Assembly (NCBI GenBank): GCA_029263015.1 | Contig: JAJCYI010000225.1 | Location: 1-46,616 of the forward strand | DNA length: 46,616 nt | Direction: 5' to 3' | Origin: Saprospiraceae bacterium | Lineage (GTDB): Bacteria; Bacteroidota; Bacteroidia; Chitinophagales; Saprospiraceae | Shown here: piece after piece, positions 34,572 through 43,975 of the stretch | Layout of the letters: each line of letters begins with the position of its first letter | Position numbering within the stretch: the stretch's first letter is position 1 | Notes under the pieces: model-generated | What the model saw: only the letters and a program-made list of their open reading frames with translations | What the model was told of the DNA's origin: nothing | Database searches by the model: none | Made by a program: the position numbers and the translations under genes

Positions 34572-34805
34572 ATGGGTGAAAAAAAAGAATTTGACGACAG
34601 TATTGAACAAATTTTGGAAGTCACAAAATCTTCCGCAGCTATTGCCATTGCTGAATCGAAAGCATTAGGACTTCCTATTACATACTTGAAAAACGGGAAA
34701 ATCATTAAGGAGTACCCTGACGGGAAAATTGAAATTTTAGAAAACATTGACCCTTCTGACAGCACATCCTATAAAAAAGGACAAAAAATCAATGTCAAAA
34801 AATAG
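34572..34805 (+). CDS. Small protein, putative antitoxin of the zeta-like toxin
   Basis: A 77-residue protein. It begins with a charged helix (GEKKEFDDSIEQILEVTKSSAAIAIAESKALG), here cited only as residues 2-34, then short beta-type segments ITYLKNGKIIKEYPDGKIEIL. It overlaps the next gene by 14 bp, indicating translational coupling. Together with a downstream zeta-toxin-like P-loop protein this is the usual antitoxin position. Similar short proteins with a NGKIIKEYPDG-type motif are common partners in such pairs. The start at 34572 was chosen over 34539 as it is nearest the conserved part; the choice is not certain. Confidence 0.65.
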   Translation: MGEKKEFDDSIEQILEVTKSSAAIAIAESKALGLPITYLKNGKIIKEYPDGKIEILENIDPSDSTSYKKGQKINVKK

Positions 34806-35532
34806 CACAAGTCGTCTCCGCATGTTTGCCGGCCCAAATGGCTCAGGGAAGAGTACTATATTTCACAGTATAAAAAGAATGCTCCACATCGATCTCTTCA
34901 TCAATGCAGATGAGATAGAGAAAGAATTCAATGATTCAGGATTCATCAACCTTTATGACTTTGGCATTAAACCAATGGAAAGCAATTGGCAAGAGTTCTT
35001 AAAAAACTCAACCCTCGTTTCAAAAATCAAAAGCACTGGAATTGAAATTCAACTCTCACTGAAAAACAACATCATTGTACATCAAACCAAACGATCCTTT
35101 TCCTATGAAGCCGCATTAGTAGCTGAATTTCTAAGATTGCAACTCATACAAACCAACCGATCCTTTTCATTCGAAACCGTCATGTCTCATAGCTCGAAAG
35201 TTGACATCCTTGATTTTTCGATGCAGAATGATTTCAGGAATTATCTATATTTTATTTGCACAGAATCCCCTCTTATCAATAAAGAAAGGGTCAGGCTCAG
35301 AGTCGAGAAGGGCGGCCACCCTGTACCCCTCGAAAAAGTAGAAGAAAGATATTTTAGGTCGCTGGATTTACTTGCCCTTGCTGTTAAAAGAACTTATAAA
35401 TCTTTTATTTTTGATAATTCTGGTTCGGAACAAAAGCTCATAGCAGAAGTATATCAAGGAAAGAAAATCACCATCCACAACGACTCCGTTCCCAATTGGG
35501 TCAACAGACATCTTTTTGAAAAACTTATTTAA
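34792..35532 (+). CDS. Zeta-toxin-like P-loop kinase
   Basis: A 246-residue protein. Walker A motif AGPNGSGKST lies at 13-22, followed by LFINADEIEKEF (35-46) and RSFSFETVMSH (about 121-131), the pattern of zeta-toxin-type P-loop kinases. Zeta toxins phosphorylate UDP-N-acetylglucosamine and block cell-wall synthesis; other members of the fold phosphorylate other nucleotides, so the target is not certain. The gene overlaps the small upstream gene by 14 bp. The start at 34792 fits the overlap and avoids an N-terminal extension from 34747. An inverted-repeat element follows 12 bp after the stop. Confidence 0.8.
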   Translation: MSKNSTSRLRMFAGPNGSGKSTIFHSIKRMLHIDLFINADEIEKEFNDSGFINLYDFGIKPMESNWQEFLKNSTLVSKIKSTGIEIQLSLKNNIIVHQTKRSFSYEAALVAEFLRLQLIQTNRSFSFETVMSHSSKVDILDFSMQNDFRNYLYFICTESPLINKERVRLRVEKGGHPVPLEKVEERYFRSLDLLALAVKRTYKSFIFDNSGSEQKLIAEVYQGKKITIHNDSVPNWVNRHLFEKLI

Positions 35533-35544
35533 CGTGAGTTCTGG

Positions 35545-35704
35545 ATCAGGGCGAACGAAAAGTCATTTCAATAATATATAACTAACTGATTATCAATATA
35601 AATTTTGAGTCCTCGTTTCTTCTATTTTGATAGTGCAATTAATGAAAGTCAGTAAAAACAAGGGTTCTGTCATATTATAAAAATGACTTTTCGTTCACCC
35701 TGAT
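35545..35704. repeat. 160-bp inverted-repeat element with 33-bp arms
   Basis: ATCAGGGCGAACGAAAAGTC begins the left arm (35545-35577); the inverted right arm is 35672-35704. They match at 30 of 33 positions. The interior (94 bp) contains weaker inverted pairs (AACTGATTATCAA with TTGAT..TCAGT) and no gene. The structure is MITE-like, sitting between the zeta-like toxin gene and the end of the phosphoesterase gene. Confidence 0.65.
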
Positions 35705-35779
35705 TAAAAACAAGTAGATGCTGATAATCAATCAGTTATGGCAAAACAAGTCTATTCTAAATTGGTTGAATAATTCATC

Positions 35780-38700
35780 TTACCTCAACGGCGTTCCAAC
35801 ACTGAACACTGGATATACTGATTCTTCTTCAGAAAAACCGAAGGTCAATGATAGGGTCAAGGCTTCATTTAACGGAACAATATAAAAACCAAAACCATAT
35901 CCATTGTGCCAGTCGCCGTTTTCGACAGCTACATCAGAAAAGACCCGCCCAAAATCATAAAAAGTTTTCAGCCCGATTTTCAATGGTACTATTGATGTTC
36001 CCGCTTCTACGAACTGATAGCGCAATTCCACATTAAAAAATGCAGTGGATTCACCCGTGAAACGATTTTGCACAAAACCCCTAAGTCCATTGTTGGTACC
36101 CAAGTTCGGTAGTTTGTACCAAGGGGCTGCGCCCCAGCTCGTCGCCCCCCCTGCCCTGAGACCTAAAGTGACTGGGTGTTTTCTCTTGGTGGACATATAA
36201 TATTCCATGTCTCCTTTCAAAATACCAAAACTAAAATTAGAGGTCGTACCGTCTATGACAGAATAATTTTCGTAACCTATTACTGCCCTTGCACCATTGT
36301 AGGGCAAACCTTTCCGATCCCTAAAATCCAAATCGATTTTTAAGCTCCAAGGTATCATGGTCCACTGTTCATTGGCTCCGCGAATATCAGTAGCATTTTC
36401 AGTGAGAAACGTGTTTTCAATACGCTCCGACTCATCCTGCTCAAATCCAACTTTTATTTCAAAAAGACTCTTTTGCCAAAAATCACGAATTAGCCCAATC
36501 GAAATATGCTCGGCATTCACGGCTGACTCGTAATAGCCAACGCCAAACTCATCATCCATGTTTTCGGAACTATTGCCAAAACCATAGAAACGGTTCTGTA
36601 ATCTCGGCTGGGCGACAAATGCATCTACCATAAAATCCCATTTACGTACCGCCTGGTGAAAACGACCTTGATAACCAAATCTTACATTTCCTTCGGTCGT
36701 GTACCCTAAACCAACTTTGTGCTTGCTGTGATAGTCGTCTTTTTCAAATTTCCGTACGGTCCAACTGCCAGATACCCCAATGCCAAAACCTGTGTAACTA
36801 CTGTAGCCAAGACTAAATAAAGGCAAAAAATAATTATAGTTGAACCGTTGGCGATCATATTCGTAAAGATTTGAATTCCAGTTATTTACAACCTTGCCTT
36901 TACCTTTCAATCCTTTTTTGGAGATAAATGATTTGTCATAGAGTAAAGTTTTGGCCTGCGACTCATCATTAAAAATATCTTCGCCGGGGCCACCAAAAAC
37001 GCTTACTTTGATCTTGCTTTTTTTTCCATTTCCAGCGATGTTGAATTGGTCGTCGTCGCCAAGTCCCCACACCCGAACTTCTTTGGTTTCATAAGGAAGA
37101 AAAGTGCGGTCGTATAAAAGCTTGTCCCCCTTCTCATTGTTTTTCATGTCATACATCCGCACGCGTACCGAACCGTCCGTCTGGTGTTCTATTTCAAAAC
37201 ATTCTTCATCTTTTGAACCTGTTACATCTACTTCTTTATTGAGTAGCGAATAATAAGTTTCCGCAGCTTCTGAAAGGTGCTTAATACGGTTTTTCAATTT
37301 GCCCTCCACTTCTTTTCCTGACAAAGCCATCACTTCGGGAGGCAATTTGCTAACCGCATTTTCAATATCGGTTTCAGAAATATGATCCTGGATATATTTT
37401 GCCTGTTCCATAAATAGGCTTTTCGGAGCCTCTTGCATCAGGAAACGATCCATGTGTTTTGCCTGAAACGTGAGTGAGCGGATATCACTAAAGTCAAACC
37501 CGAAATCCTCAAGGTTCTGCATCCCGAACTTGCGGTCGGCCAACCAGTTGATGAGGCCGTCCTGACGGGAAAAAACGTGATCCCGGTCACGCGGGATGGG
37601 TCGGTACATCCGCCCTTTATCCGTTTTGTACATGGCCCATTTCCAATTGTCTTCGTGCTTGCTCCAATCCCCAACGAGTATGTCAAAAAGACGTGCCCGC
37701 ACAAATTCCTCCACGTCAAGATGAGCATCTTGATCCTTATAAAAGCGGTTGAACATATCCACACTCTTCTCAATTTTATCTGCTTTTGCAAAGTGTTCCC
37801 CTTTAGAATTAGTCTTGCCAGGATTCTCTTCCAACATACCAAATAGGTTGCCGTATTTTTTCCGAAACGGGCCAAGTTTAGCATCATCTGGCAAACGGTA
37901 AAGCGTTGGGGTTGCATGGAGTATGCTGATTTCTTCCAACAATGGTGCAACCACCATGGCGCCATATGGGTGCTGTGTAGAGGTGAAATCTTGGACCACG
38001 GGTGCGGCAATGGTATTTTTCAAAATATAGTTCAGCGCCTTTGTCGGGTCTTTGTCAACAGAGCGGAAGGTATAGACGGAACCATTTCCCGAGCGGAATT
38101 TCAGGGAAGTTGTTTGGCGGCCACCGCCTTTTTTATAAATAGCCAACCCGCCGTATGTTTCATCCAAATCGAGATAAGGAACAGTAACAGGCTCAGCCCA
38201 GGTAGTCCTATAATGCCGACCAAACAAGAAGCGTTTCATTCCCTGAGCCTCATACCCTTCACCTCCGGGAATGGTTGCTTTTACCGCGAATTTGAACTGC
38301 ATTTGATCTGTGGCCCTTGCGCCAGATTTACACGGCGCGAATGAGGTGTTAAAAATAATACCCTCACCTTGAACAGGGTCTTCTGTACAGGAACTGTGAA
38401 ATAATTTACGAGTTGCTTTTTGTTGGAAAACGCCATTTTCATTTTGCAAAAAAGCGGCATCCACCTGGCCATTATCATAATAATCCAGCCGCATGATGCC
38501 TGCTGCTTTTTTACTGAAAACTGTCTGGTTATTCCTTCCTGCATACTTGGCCTTGGTCGGTGCCCCACTGTTTATACAAATATTGTCGCTGCCTTCCAAT
38601 ATCTGCTGATTGTGCTCATGAGCGGAGGCATAAATGAGGTTTTCATGAAAATAAAATAGGTTTTTCATGGTGCTGACAAAAGGATCCAGATGTTCGTTGG

Positions 38701-39472
38701 CGAGGTCATATTGGTTGCCTGCGTTGGCATGGAAAGAGGTGGTAAAAAGGCCAACAATAGGAAGTGGTTTGAAGTGGTCGCCAAATGAATAACGCCCTCC
38801 ATAATTACCTAATGAATAAAATGGGTGGTGTCCAACGATCAGCACGTTCCGGTCTTGGTATTCCTCAACAGCATCTTCGAGTTCTTCTTTCAAATTTTCT
38901 TCCGAAAGTCCTTCGCAGATGGCATCGGTAGGCCGGGGTTTGTCATAAGGGTGGTTCCACCATTGCGTGTTGAGGGTGATGATGGCGAGACTTTCTCCCA
39001 TATCAAACACTTTTGGCCCAGGGCAACCATTTTTCACTGCCCAGTGAGTCCGGTCATATTTTTTATCTTTTAGATAATCCTTTATCCGATTTTCTAAATT
39101 CCCTAAACTACCCTGTCCTCCCTTTTTACTACTGTTCCATTCACGGTCGCCAGGTACAATGATGAGGTTGCCATTGGGATATCCTTCAACCTTGTCAGCC
39201 ACTCTTAAAATTGGCTCGATCTGCTCTTGGTGATCGTATTTGCCAATCTTGACATTCACAAGATCGCCGTTGAGGATGAGGGTAAACGGCATTTCTGTTT
39301 CACTAAAAACCTGATCTAATTGTTGGATAAAGGCTGGTTTGTCTTCGACATCGGTGAAGTTACCAAACATGAAAACCCGGTGGGCAAAATTAGATTGAGA
39401 AAAGAGCGGATTCAAGGCCAGTAGGCAAAGAACCCATTGTAGTTGTATGCAAAAAGTTGATTTGGTCATCAT
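35780..39472 (-). CDS. Phosphoesterase-like / kinase-like / Omp85-barrel fusion, copy 1 (degenerate phosphoesterase)
   Basis: A 1230-residue exported protein with a signal peptide (about 1-26). Domain 1 (about 30-320) is calcineurin-like: LNGDLVN (67-73), GHHPF (214-218) and SAHEHN (283-288) are kept, but the first motif is FGNF (36-39) in place of GDxG and the third is PGDREW (107-112) in place of GNHD. Region 2 (about 395-740) has GGGRQTTSLKF, GDWSKHEDNWKW near 602 and YRPIPRDRDHVF near 627, recalling the catalytic and metal loops of HipA/CotH/FAM20-type kinases (inference). The C-terminal part (about 890-1230) is an outer-membrane barrel with the Omp85-type LRGF motif near 1127. It is a paralogue of the gene 180 bp upstream. 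Confidence 0.8.
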   Translation of the reverse strand: MMTKSTFCIQLQWVLCLLALNPLFSQSNFAHRVFMFGNFTDVEDKPAFIQQLDQVFSETEMPFTLILNGDLVNVKIGKYDHQEQIEPILRVADKVEGYPNGNLIIVPGDREWNSSKKGGQGSLGNLENRIKDYLKDKKYDRTHWAVKNGCPGPKVFDMGESLAIITLNTQWWNHPYDKPRPTDAICEGLSEENLKEELEDAVEEYQDRNVLIVGHHPFYSLGNYGGRYSFGDHFKPLPIVGLFTTSFHANAGNQYDLANEHLDPFVSTMKNLFYFHENLIYASAHEHNQQILEGSDNICINSGAPTKAKYAGRNNQTVFSKKAAGIMRLDYYDNGQVDAAFLQNENGVFQQKATRKLFHSSCTEDPVQGEGIIFNTSFAPCKSGARATDQMQFKFAVKATIPGGEGYEAQGMKRFLFGRHYRTTWAEPVTVPYLDLDETYGGLAIYKKGGGRQTTSLKFRSGNGSVYTFRSVDKDPTKALNYILKNTIAAPVVQDFTSTQHPYGAMVVAPLLEEISILHATPTLYRLPDDAKLGPFRKKYGNLFGMLEENPGKTNSKGEHFAKADKIEKSVDMFNRFYKDQDAHLDVEEFVRARLFDILVGDWSKHEDNWKWAMYKTDKGRMYRPIPRDRDHVFSRQDGLINWLADRKFGMQNLEDFGFDFSDIRSLTFQAKHMDRFLMQEAPKSLFMEQAKYIQDHISETDIENAVSKLPPEVMALSGKEVEGKLKNRIKHLSEAAETYYSLLNKEVDVTGSKDEECFEIEHQTDGSVRVRMYDMKNNEKGDKLLYDRTFLPYETKEVRVWGLGDDDQFNIAGNGKKSKIKVSVFGGPGEDIFNDESQAKTLLYDKSFISKKGLKGKGKVVNNWNSNLYEYDRQRFNYNYFLPLFSLGYSSYTGFGIGVSGSWTVRKFEKDDYHSKHKVGLGYTTEGNVRFGYQGRFHQAVRKWDFMVDAFVAQPRLQNRFYGFGNSSENMDDEFGVGYYESAVNAEHISIGLIRDFWQKSLFEIKVGFEQDESERIENTFLTENATDIRGANEQWTMIPWSLKIDLDFRDRKGLPYNGARAVIGYENYSVIDGTTSNFSFGILKGDMEYYMSTKRKHPVTLGLRAGGATSWGAAPWYKLPNLGTNNGLRGFVQNRFTGESTAFFNVELRYQFVEAGTSIVPLKIGLKTFYDFGRVFSDVAVENGDWHNGYGFGFYIVPLNEALTLSLTFGFSEEESVYPVFSVGTPLR

Positions 39473-39652
39473 GTTTTTTTAACAAATAATAGGGATCAAT
39501 AGAATAATTTTTCGCCTAAAGGCAAATTACAATTAGGTAGAGTCGGGGCGCTGCCCCTCAACAATTCTTTCCGCTTATTATCTGCTACAAGCGGGAGGGG
39601 AGGCCTCTTTTACAACTGTCTCGTAGTCTCACCTCAGGTCAATAAAACATTC
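39473..39652. other. 180-bp spacer between the two fusion genes
   Basis: It holds a hairpin CCGCTT/AAGCGG (39571-39576, 39589-39594) and GC-rich stretches such as GGGGCGCTGCCCC (39545-39557). It could carry a terminator or attenuator between the paralogues. No gene is seen. Confidence 0.4.
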
Positions 39653-42600
39653 CTAAAATCCCATCCCCATTTTAAAGGTAAATCTCGGGCCATCTTCATT
39701 ATCCTCACGGGGTTGATAAAGCCCAAACGACATGGTCAACAGATCGACCGGGGCGATATACAATCCTCCGCCATAGCTGTAATGCCAGGTATCAGATTCA
39801 ACATCTTCCACCCAAACTTTGCCATAGTCAAACCCAGTAAAAATGCCAAGCGTGAAAGGTAGCGTCCGGTTATAGCTGCTAAACAATTTTGCCCGCAGGT
39901 CAAAATTTTGCCAATAGGCCGTTTTACCAAAAAAGCGGTCGGATCGATAGCCTCTCAAGTTGGAGGTAATGCCGCCGCCGATGCGTTGTTGCTGGAAAAA
40001 TTCAAACTCGTTTCCGAGGTTGGTGCCGAAGCCAATGCGGGTAGCAAAAATGACCGTCTCTTTGCGGTCGATCGGTTGAAAAAGAGAAAGCTCGGCATTC
40101 AAGGAGCGGTACTCGCCATGCTGGTCGCGGAGGTTGGTCAACCAGTTGATGTGGCTGATAAAACTAATCCCTCTTTTTGGAGAGAAAAAGTTGTCGAGGC
40201 TGGAGTACTCAAAACCAAGCTCAAGCCCACCGTAATATTTCCGTTCAAAAATATCATCGGTCGGTTCAAATTGATCGGTAATAAAACGTCCTGCCGTCTC
40301 TTCAACATCCGTGAGGTCGAATACTGGTCCGATGCGGAAAAATCCAGCATTGCCTGCGACCCGCTTTTTAATAGCTGGAGCAATATAGACCTTGCTCTGA
40401 CGAGTGCGGTAAAAGTCAATGCCTTTCACTACCTTGGGGCTGTCATTTCCATCACCAAAATAATTGAAGGCATAAGAAGGGGTATGGAAAATGCCTTCCA
40501 AATAAAAATCCCATTTGCCAAAAACTTCTAAATAATCGCCTACATAATCGAAGTTAAAAGCTTTGGTTTCAATGGCAAAGCTCGTATAAAAGGTGTGAAG
40601 CGTGGAATAAGGTATCTTTCTATATTTATAGGTCGTCAGTATTCCAGAAAAACCAAGCAGAAACCCATCGTCGGGATTGGAACCGATCACTGGTAGCGGC
40701 AATAAAAAATCATACTCATGGTCAATGGAACGGCGATCGTATAAATTATACTCCCTATTGCTACTCCGCTTGTCCTTGGCCTCGGAGCCTAATGTCAGCT
40801 CGTTCTTACGAAGGTCGTCGTAAAAAAAAGTCTTTTTCCCCGCTCCGCTCACCTTGGATTCGTCAACAAATTCGTCCTGGCCAAGCCCTCCGATACTCCT
40901 AATTTTAATCCCCTTGTTCACATCTCCAGTTATGTGAAATTGGTCTTCGTCGCCGATACCAAAAAGATGGACTTCTTTGGTGACAGAACGTTCAAAAACA
41001 CGCTCAAAAACCTTCTCTTTTTTCTTTCCTTTTTTCTCTGAAATTTCCCAGACTGTCACCTGAGTGCGCTTGTCGTCAAGGCGTTCGACTTCAAAGAGTT
41101 CGTTCTCGTCGGTTCCATAAACATCTACTTCTTTCGACAATATTTCATAAAACTTACGGGCATAAACCATGAGATCATCCCGCCGTTGCTTTAAGGACAT
41201 TTTAATATGATCGGCAGTGAGTTCTTGAACTTTATCCGGCCACACATCGAAAGCGTTGTCAATGACCTCATCAGTCAGGTTTTCTTTTATAAATTTCACT
41301 TCCCGCTCCCAGTCCTCCCATTCGAGTTCGTTGATAAAAGCATTGTCGAACGAAAGGGAACTCCAAGCCAAATATTTCACCGTCTTAATCTCTGGGCCGT
41401 ACTCCCGCAACTGCCTGGCAAAGGGATCAACCCAATTGGCCAGCCGGATCAAAAGGCCATCGTATTTGGAAAATGGCTGGTCGCGATCACGGGGGATTGG
41501 TCGATATATTTTTTTGCCATCTTCCTTAAAACTCGCCCAGCGCCATTGGTCGTCATGGCGGTCGAAGTCGCCGACCAGCATATCTAAGAGGCGACTCCGT
41601 AATGCCCAAGGTTGGTCTATTTTGTGGTCGTTGTTTTTGGTGATCTTTTCCGCCACATCGAATGTACTGATGATTTTCTCAGAACCACCAAACACTTCAG
41701 CATCGCCGTAATCCCCTGCGGGTCGTTCTTCCACCAGATAAACCCCTCCGCCAAATATGTCATTATTGACACCTAGGGCTGGCTGTTTTGGAACATAATA
41801 AAAATTGGGCGTAGTGTGGTAAACATTGATCGCATCGGCCATTGAAGGAATGGCTGTCGGGGCAAATGGGTGGGCAGATAAAAAATTGTCTTCCAAAATA
41901 AAAACCGCCGCTGTCATTTTGTTCAATGGATACGGCAGGATGCGCGACGCATCTTTGGTCAGGCCCCGCATGGCAAACTGCCTCCCCGTCTTTGGGTTTT
42001 GCAGGCGGAGTGAATTGGTCTGGCTGCCCCCTCCCCTTTTTACCGGCACAACGCCGCCATCAAATTTGGTGATGTCGAGCACAGGGAACTTGTACTTGTT
42101 CATATAAATCTCCCGGTTGAGGTCGCCCAAAAACATCCTGTGCAGCGCTCCGGCTCTGGGGATTTCATTTTGGACCACAAAAACCTCCATGCTGTCCAAA
42201 CCCTTTTCAAACTCTGGAAATGAAGTCGGGATGTTTTCTTCGATGATGTCGAGCTTGTCATTCACCTTTTCACGGAAAACAACCTTGGCATCCGTCCCTT
42301 CCTCATTGGGCTGCCAGAATTGCACCCAAGCTTCTCCATTTTCATAAAAATCCAAGGTTGAATAACCCATTGTCCCATAAGCGAAATGAGCCCCTTTTCC
42401 AATGCGGCTGGGGTCTTTTTGGGACCCTCCTCCGCTCACGACAAACTTCTGTAACCCGTTTTCCAAATATTGCAAATTGTGCTCATGCCCAGAGACAAAA
42501 ATAAAGCTGCCAAAAGTATTTGCACTGACAAGCATGGTTTCCATCAGGTCTTTGTTGAGTTGGTGAACCTGATCCTGCTTGCTGCCAATAGACCCGCGGA

Positions 42601-43456
42601 TCAGCGCCGCTAGAGAGCCGATGCCAGGCATTGGGATATAAAGCGGATCAGCAATATCCGTCAGTGGGAAAAGATGCTGCTTGGCTGTAAAATTGCCACC
42701 ATGCGGGCCATTGGTAAAAGGTGGGTGGTGGGTGGCAATGACGATGTTGCGGCTGCGGTATTTTTTCACCGCATTCAGAAAAAGGTATTTAAACATTTCT
42801 CTGCTTTTCGCCAGACAATCATCGTTGATCTTAGGTTGCTTGTTCCAGTCTTCCAGCCACCATTGGGTGTCCACCACTATAATGATAAGCTTCTTCCCGA
42901 TCTCGATGACCTCTGGACCGGGGCAGCCATTTTCCGGAAGAAAATAATCCTCCCAATCATCATCGTCTTTATCATCTATGCCCCTTTGTTTGTTGATGTA
43001 TTTGTTGACGTATTTCTGCTGTCTTTTTAAACCTTTCAGGCCCTGTCCCCAATCATGGTTTCCAGGTATGAACACAGGTCTGCCTTTGTAATCAGCCAAT
43101 GCATCCAACTGGACTTTCAGGCGGTGTTCTGACAGTTCTCGCCCATCATCGTCACGGTGCTGAAGGCCGGAAGGGTACACATTGTCGCCAAGAAACAGAA
43201 TGGAGCTGTTTTCACTTTCGTTGGCCAGCACACCTTTCAGGTATTTTAATGCCGGCGGCGTTTCACCCAATTTAGCATGACCAGCATCACCTACCAAATA
43301 AATGGTGTGTTCCAGTTTCAGCGAAGGATCGGGTGTATTCTGCTCCCATCCCTGGGAATCGTTGGAGAGGTTGTATTTATAATTGGCACATGAAGTGACC
43401 AGCAAAAAGCAAAAGGAGGAGATGAGAGGGTAAACCTGTAATTTCATGTAGTTCAT
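39653..43456 (-). CDS. Phosphoesterase / kinase-like / Omp85-barrel fusion lipoprotein, copy 2 (intact phosphoesterase)
   Basis: A 1267-residue protein with a lipoprotein signal (FLLVTSC, Cys23). Domain 1 (about 48-360) is a complete calcineurin-like phosphoesterase of purple-acid/TRAP type: GDAGH (56-60), GDNVY (90-94), GNHDW (132-136), THHPPF (242-247) and GHEHN (323-327). Region 2 (about 440-780) has KRGGGSQTNSLRL near 470, GDFDRHDDQWRW near 627 and YRPIPRDRDQPF near 650. The C-terminal barrel (about 920-1267) has LRGY near 1165 and an aromatic end (FKMGMGF). It is probably anchored in the outer membrane with phosphoesterase and middle region on one face. Its substrate is unknown. The start could also be Met4. 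Confidence 0.82.
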   Translation of the reverse strand: MNYMKLQVYPLISSFCFLLVTSCANYKYNLSNDSQGWEQNTPDPSLKLEHTIYLVGDAGHAKLGETPPALKYLKGVLANESENSSILFLGDNVYPSGLQHRDDDGRELSEHRLKVQLDALADYKGRPVFIPGNHDWGQGLKGLKRQQKYVNKYINKQRGIDDKDDDDWEDYFLPENGCPGPEVIEIGKKLIIIVVDTQWWLEDWNKQPKINDDCLAKSREMFKYLFLNAVKKYRSRNIVIATHHPPFTNGPHGGNFTAKQHLFPLTDIADPLYIPMPGIGSLAALIRGSIGSKQDQVHQLNKDLMETMLVSANTFGSFIFVSGHEHNLQYLENGLQKFVVSGGGSQKDPSRIGKGAHFAYGTMGYSTLDFYENGEAWVQFWQPNEEGTDAKVVFREKVNDKLDIIEENIPTSFPEFEKGLDSMEVFVVQNEIPRAGALHRMFLGDLNREIYMNKYKFPVLDITKFDGGVVPVKRGGGSQTNSLRLQNPKTGRQFAMRGLTKDASRILPYPLNKMTAAVFILEDNFLSAHPFAPTAIPSMADAINVYHTTPNFYYVPKQPALGVNNDIFGGGVYLVEERPAGDYGDAEVFGGSEKIISTFDVAEKITKNNDHKIDQPWALRSRLLDMLVGDFDRHDDQWRWASFKEDGKKIYRPIPRDRDQPFSKYDGLLIRLANWVDPFARQLREYGPEIKTVKYLAWSSLSFDNAFINELEWEDWEREVKFIKENLTDEVIDNAFDVWPDKVQELTADHIKMSLKQRRDDLMVYARKFYEILSKEVDVYGTDENELFEVERLDDKRTQVTVWEISEKKGKKKEKVFERVFERSVTKEVHLFGIGDEDQFHITGDVNKGIKIRSIGGLGQDEFVDESKVSGAGKKTFFYDDLRKNELTLGSEAKDKRSSNREYNLYDRRSIDHEYDFLLPLPVIGSNPDDGFLLGFSGILTTYKYRKIPYSTLHTFYTSFAIETKAFNFDYVGDYLEVFGKWDFYLEGIFHTPSYAFNYFGDGNDSPKVVKGIDFYRTRQSKVYIAPAIKKRVAGNAGFFRIGPVFDLTDVEETAGRFITDQFEPTDDIFERKYYGGLELGFEYSSLDNFFSPKRGISFISHINWLTNLRDQHGEYRSLNAELSLFQPIDRKETVIFATRIGFGTNLGNEFEFFQQQRIGGGITSNLRGYRSDRFFGKTAYWQNFDLRAKLFSSYNRTLPFTLGIFTGFDYGKVWVEDVESDTWHYSYGGGLYIAPVDLLTMSFGLYQPREDNEDGPRFTFKMGMGF

Positions 43457-43975
43457 TCGTTAGTGATTCCCAAAGGTAGTGAATGCATTGAATTTTGGTT
43501 TTTCTTCAGTGCCAACAAATAACCGCCCCCCTTTGAGGAAACCTTATCGGCAGTGGGCCTGTTGCAGCCCATCGCATCGATACTGACCAAGTCATCCAGG
43601 AGTGCCGGGATCGCTGTCTTTTCACTGCTCTTCTTTTGTACTTTTTTCCCAAAAGGCCAGCTTTTTGATGACCGTATCTTTCAATTTCTTCGCAATCTTC
43701 CGCTCCACTCAGCACTGCACAAAGTGCGACCACCAAAATCTCGTTCAAATAATGCTTTACCTTTTTCGCTATCCGGAAATCCGGTACTTCTTTGAATATC
43801 TCTTGTAATTCCATCCGATAAAACCAACAATCTTAGCCTTATCATAATTTCGTGCGTTTAACCTATACAAAGGCTATTAAAAAAAGTTTAGAACAAAACT
43901 TCCCTATTCAAAAATAACTACTTCTTACCTTCACCTTTTATTTTGTGATCTTAATTTAATACATACACCTACAGA
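43457..43975. other. Gap holding a transposase remnant and a leader
   Basis: This stretch between divergent units contains the ISAs1-type transposase remnant (about 43490-43814) and about 160 bp of AT-rich leader for the Pycsar-effector-like gene. No terminal inverted repeats of an insertion sequence could be identified around the remnant. Confidence 0.6.
43490..43814 (-). pseudogene. ISAs1-family transposase remnant
   Basis: The first 55 or so codons from 43814 read FKEVPDFRIAKKVKHYLNEI and a LSGAEDCEEIERYGHQK segment, matching the ISAs1 transposase N-terminal domain. After GLLGKKYK the similarity continues in another frame as KTAIPALLDDL, VSIDAMGCN and GGYLLALKKNQ, which correspond to the middle DDE region. 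The stretch expected between them, including the DGK catalytic segment, is missing, and the C-terminal third is absent. It is thus frameshifted, internally deleted and truncated; full-length transposases have about 370 residues. Confidence 0.8.

Noticed and set aside
34572-35532. AAA-type DNA repair ATPase rather than a zeta-like toxin
   Set aside because: The size, the FSFETVMSH segment and the overlapping small partner gene fit the zeta-toxin pattern better.
39908-40531. 207-codon plus-strand open frame opposite the barrel of copy 2
   Set aside because: It is a shadow of the well-supported minus-strand fusion gene.
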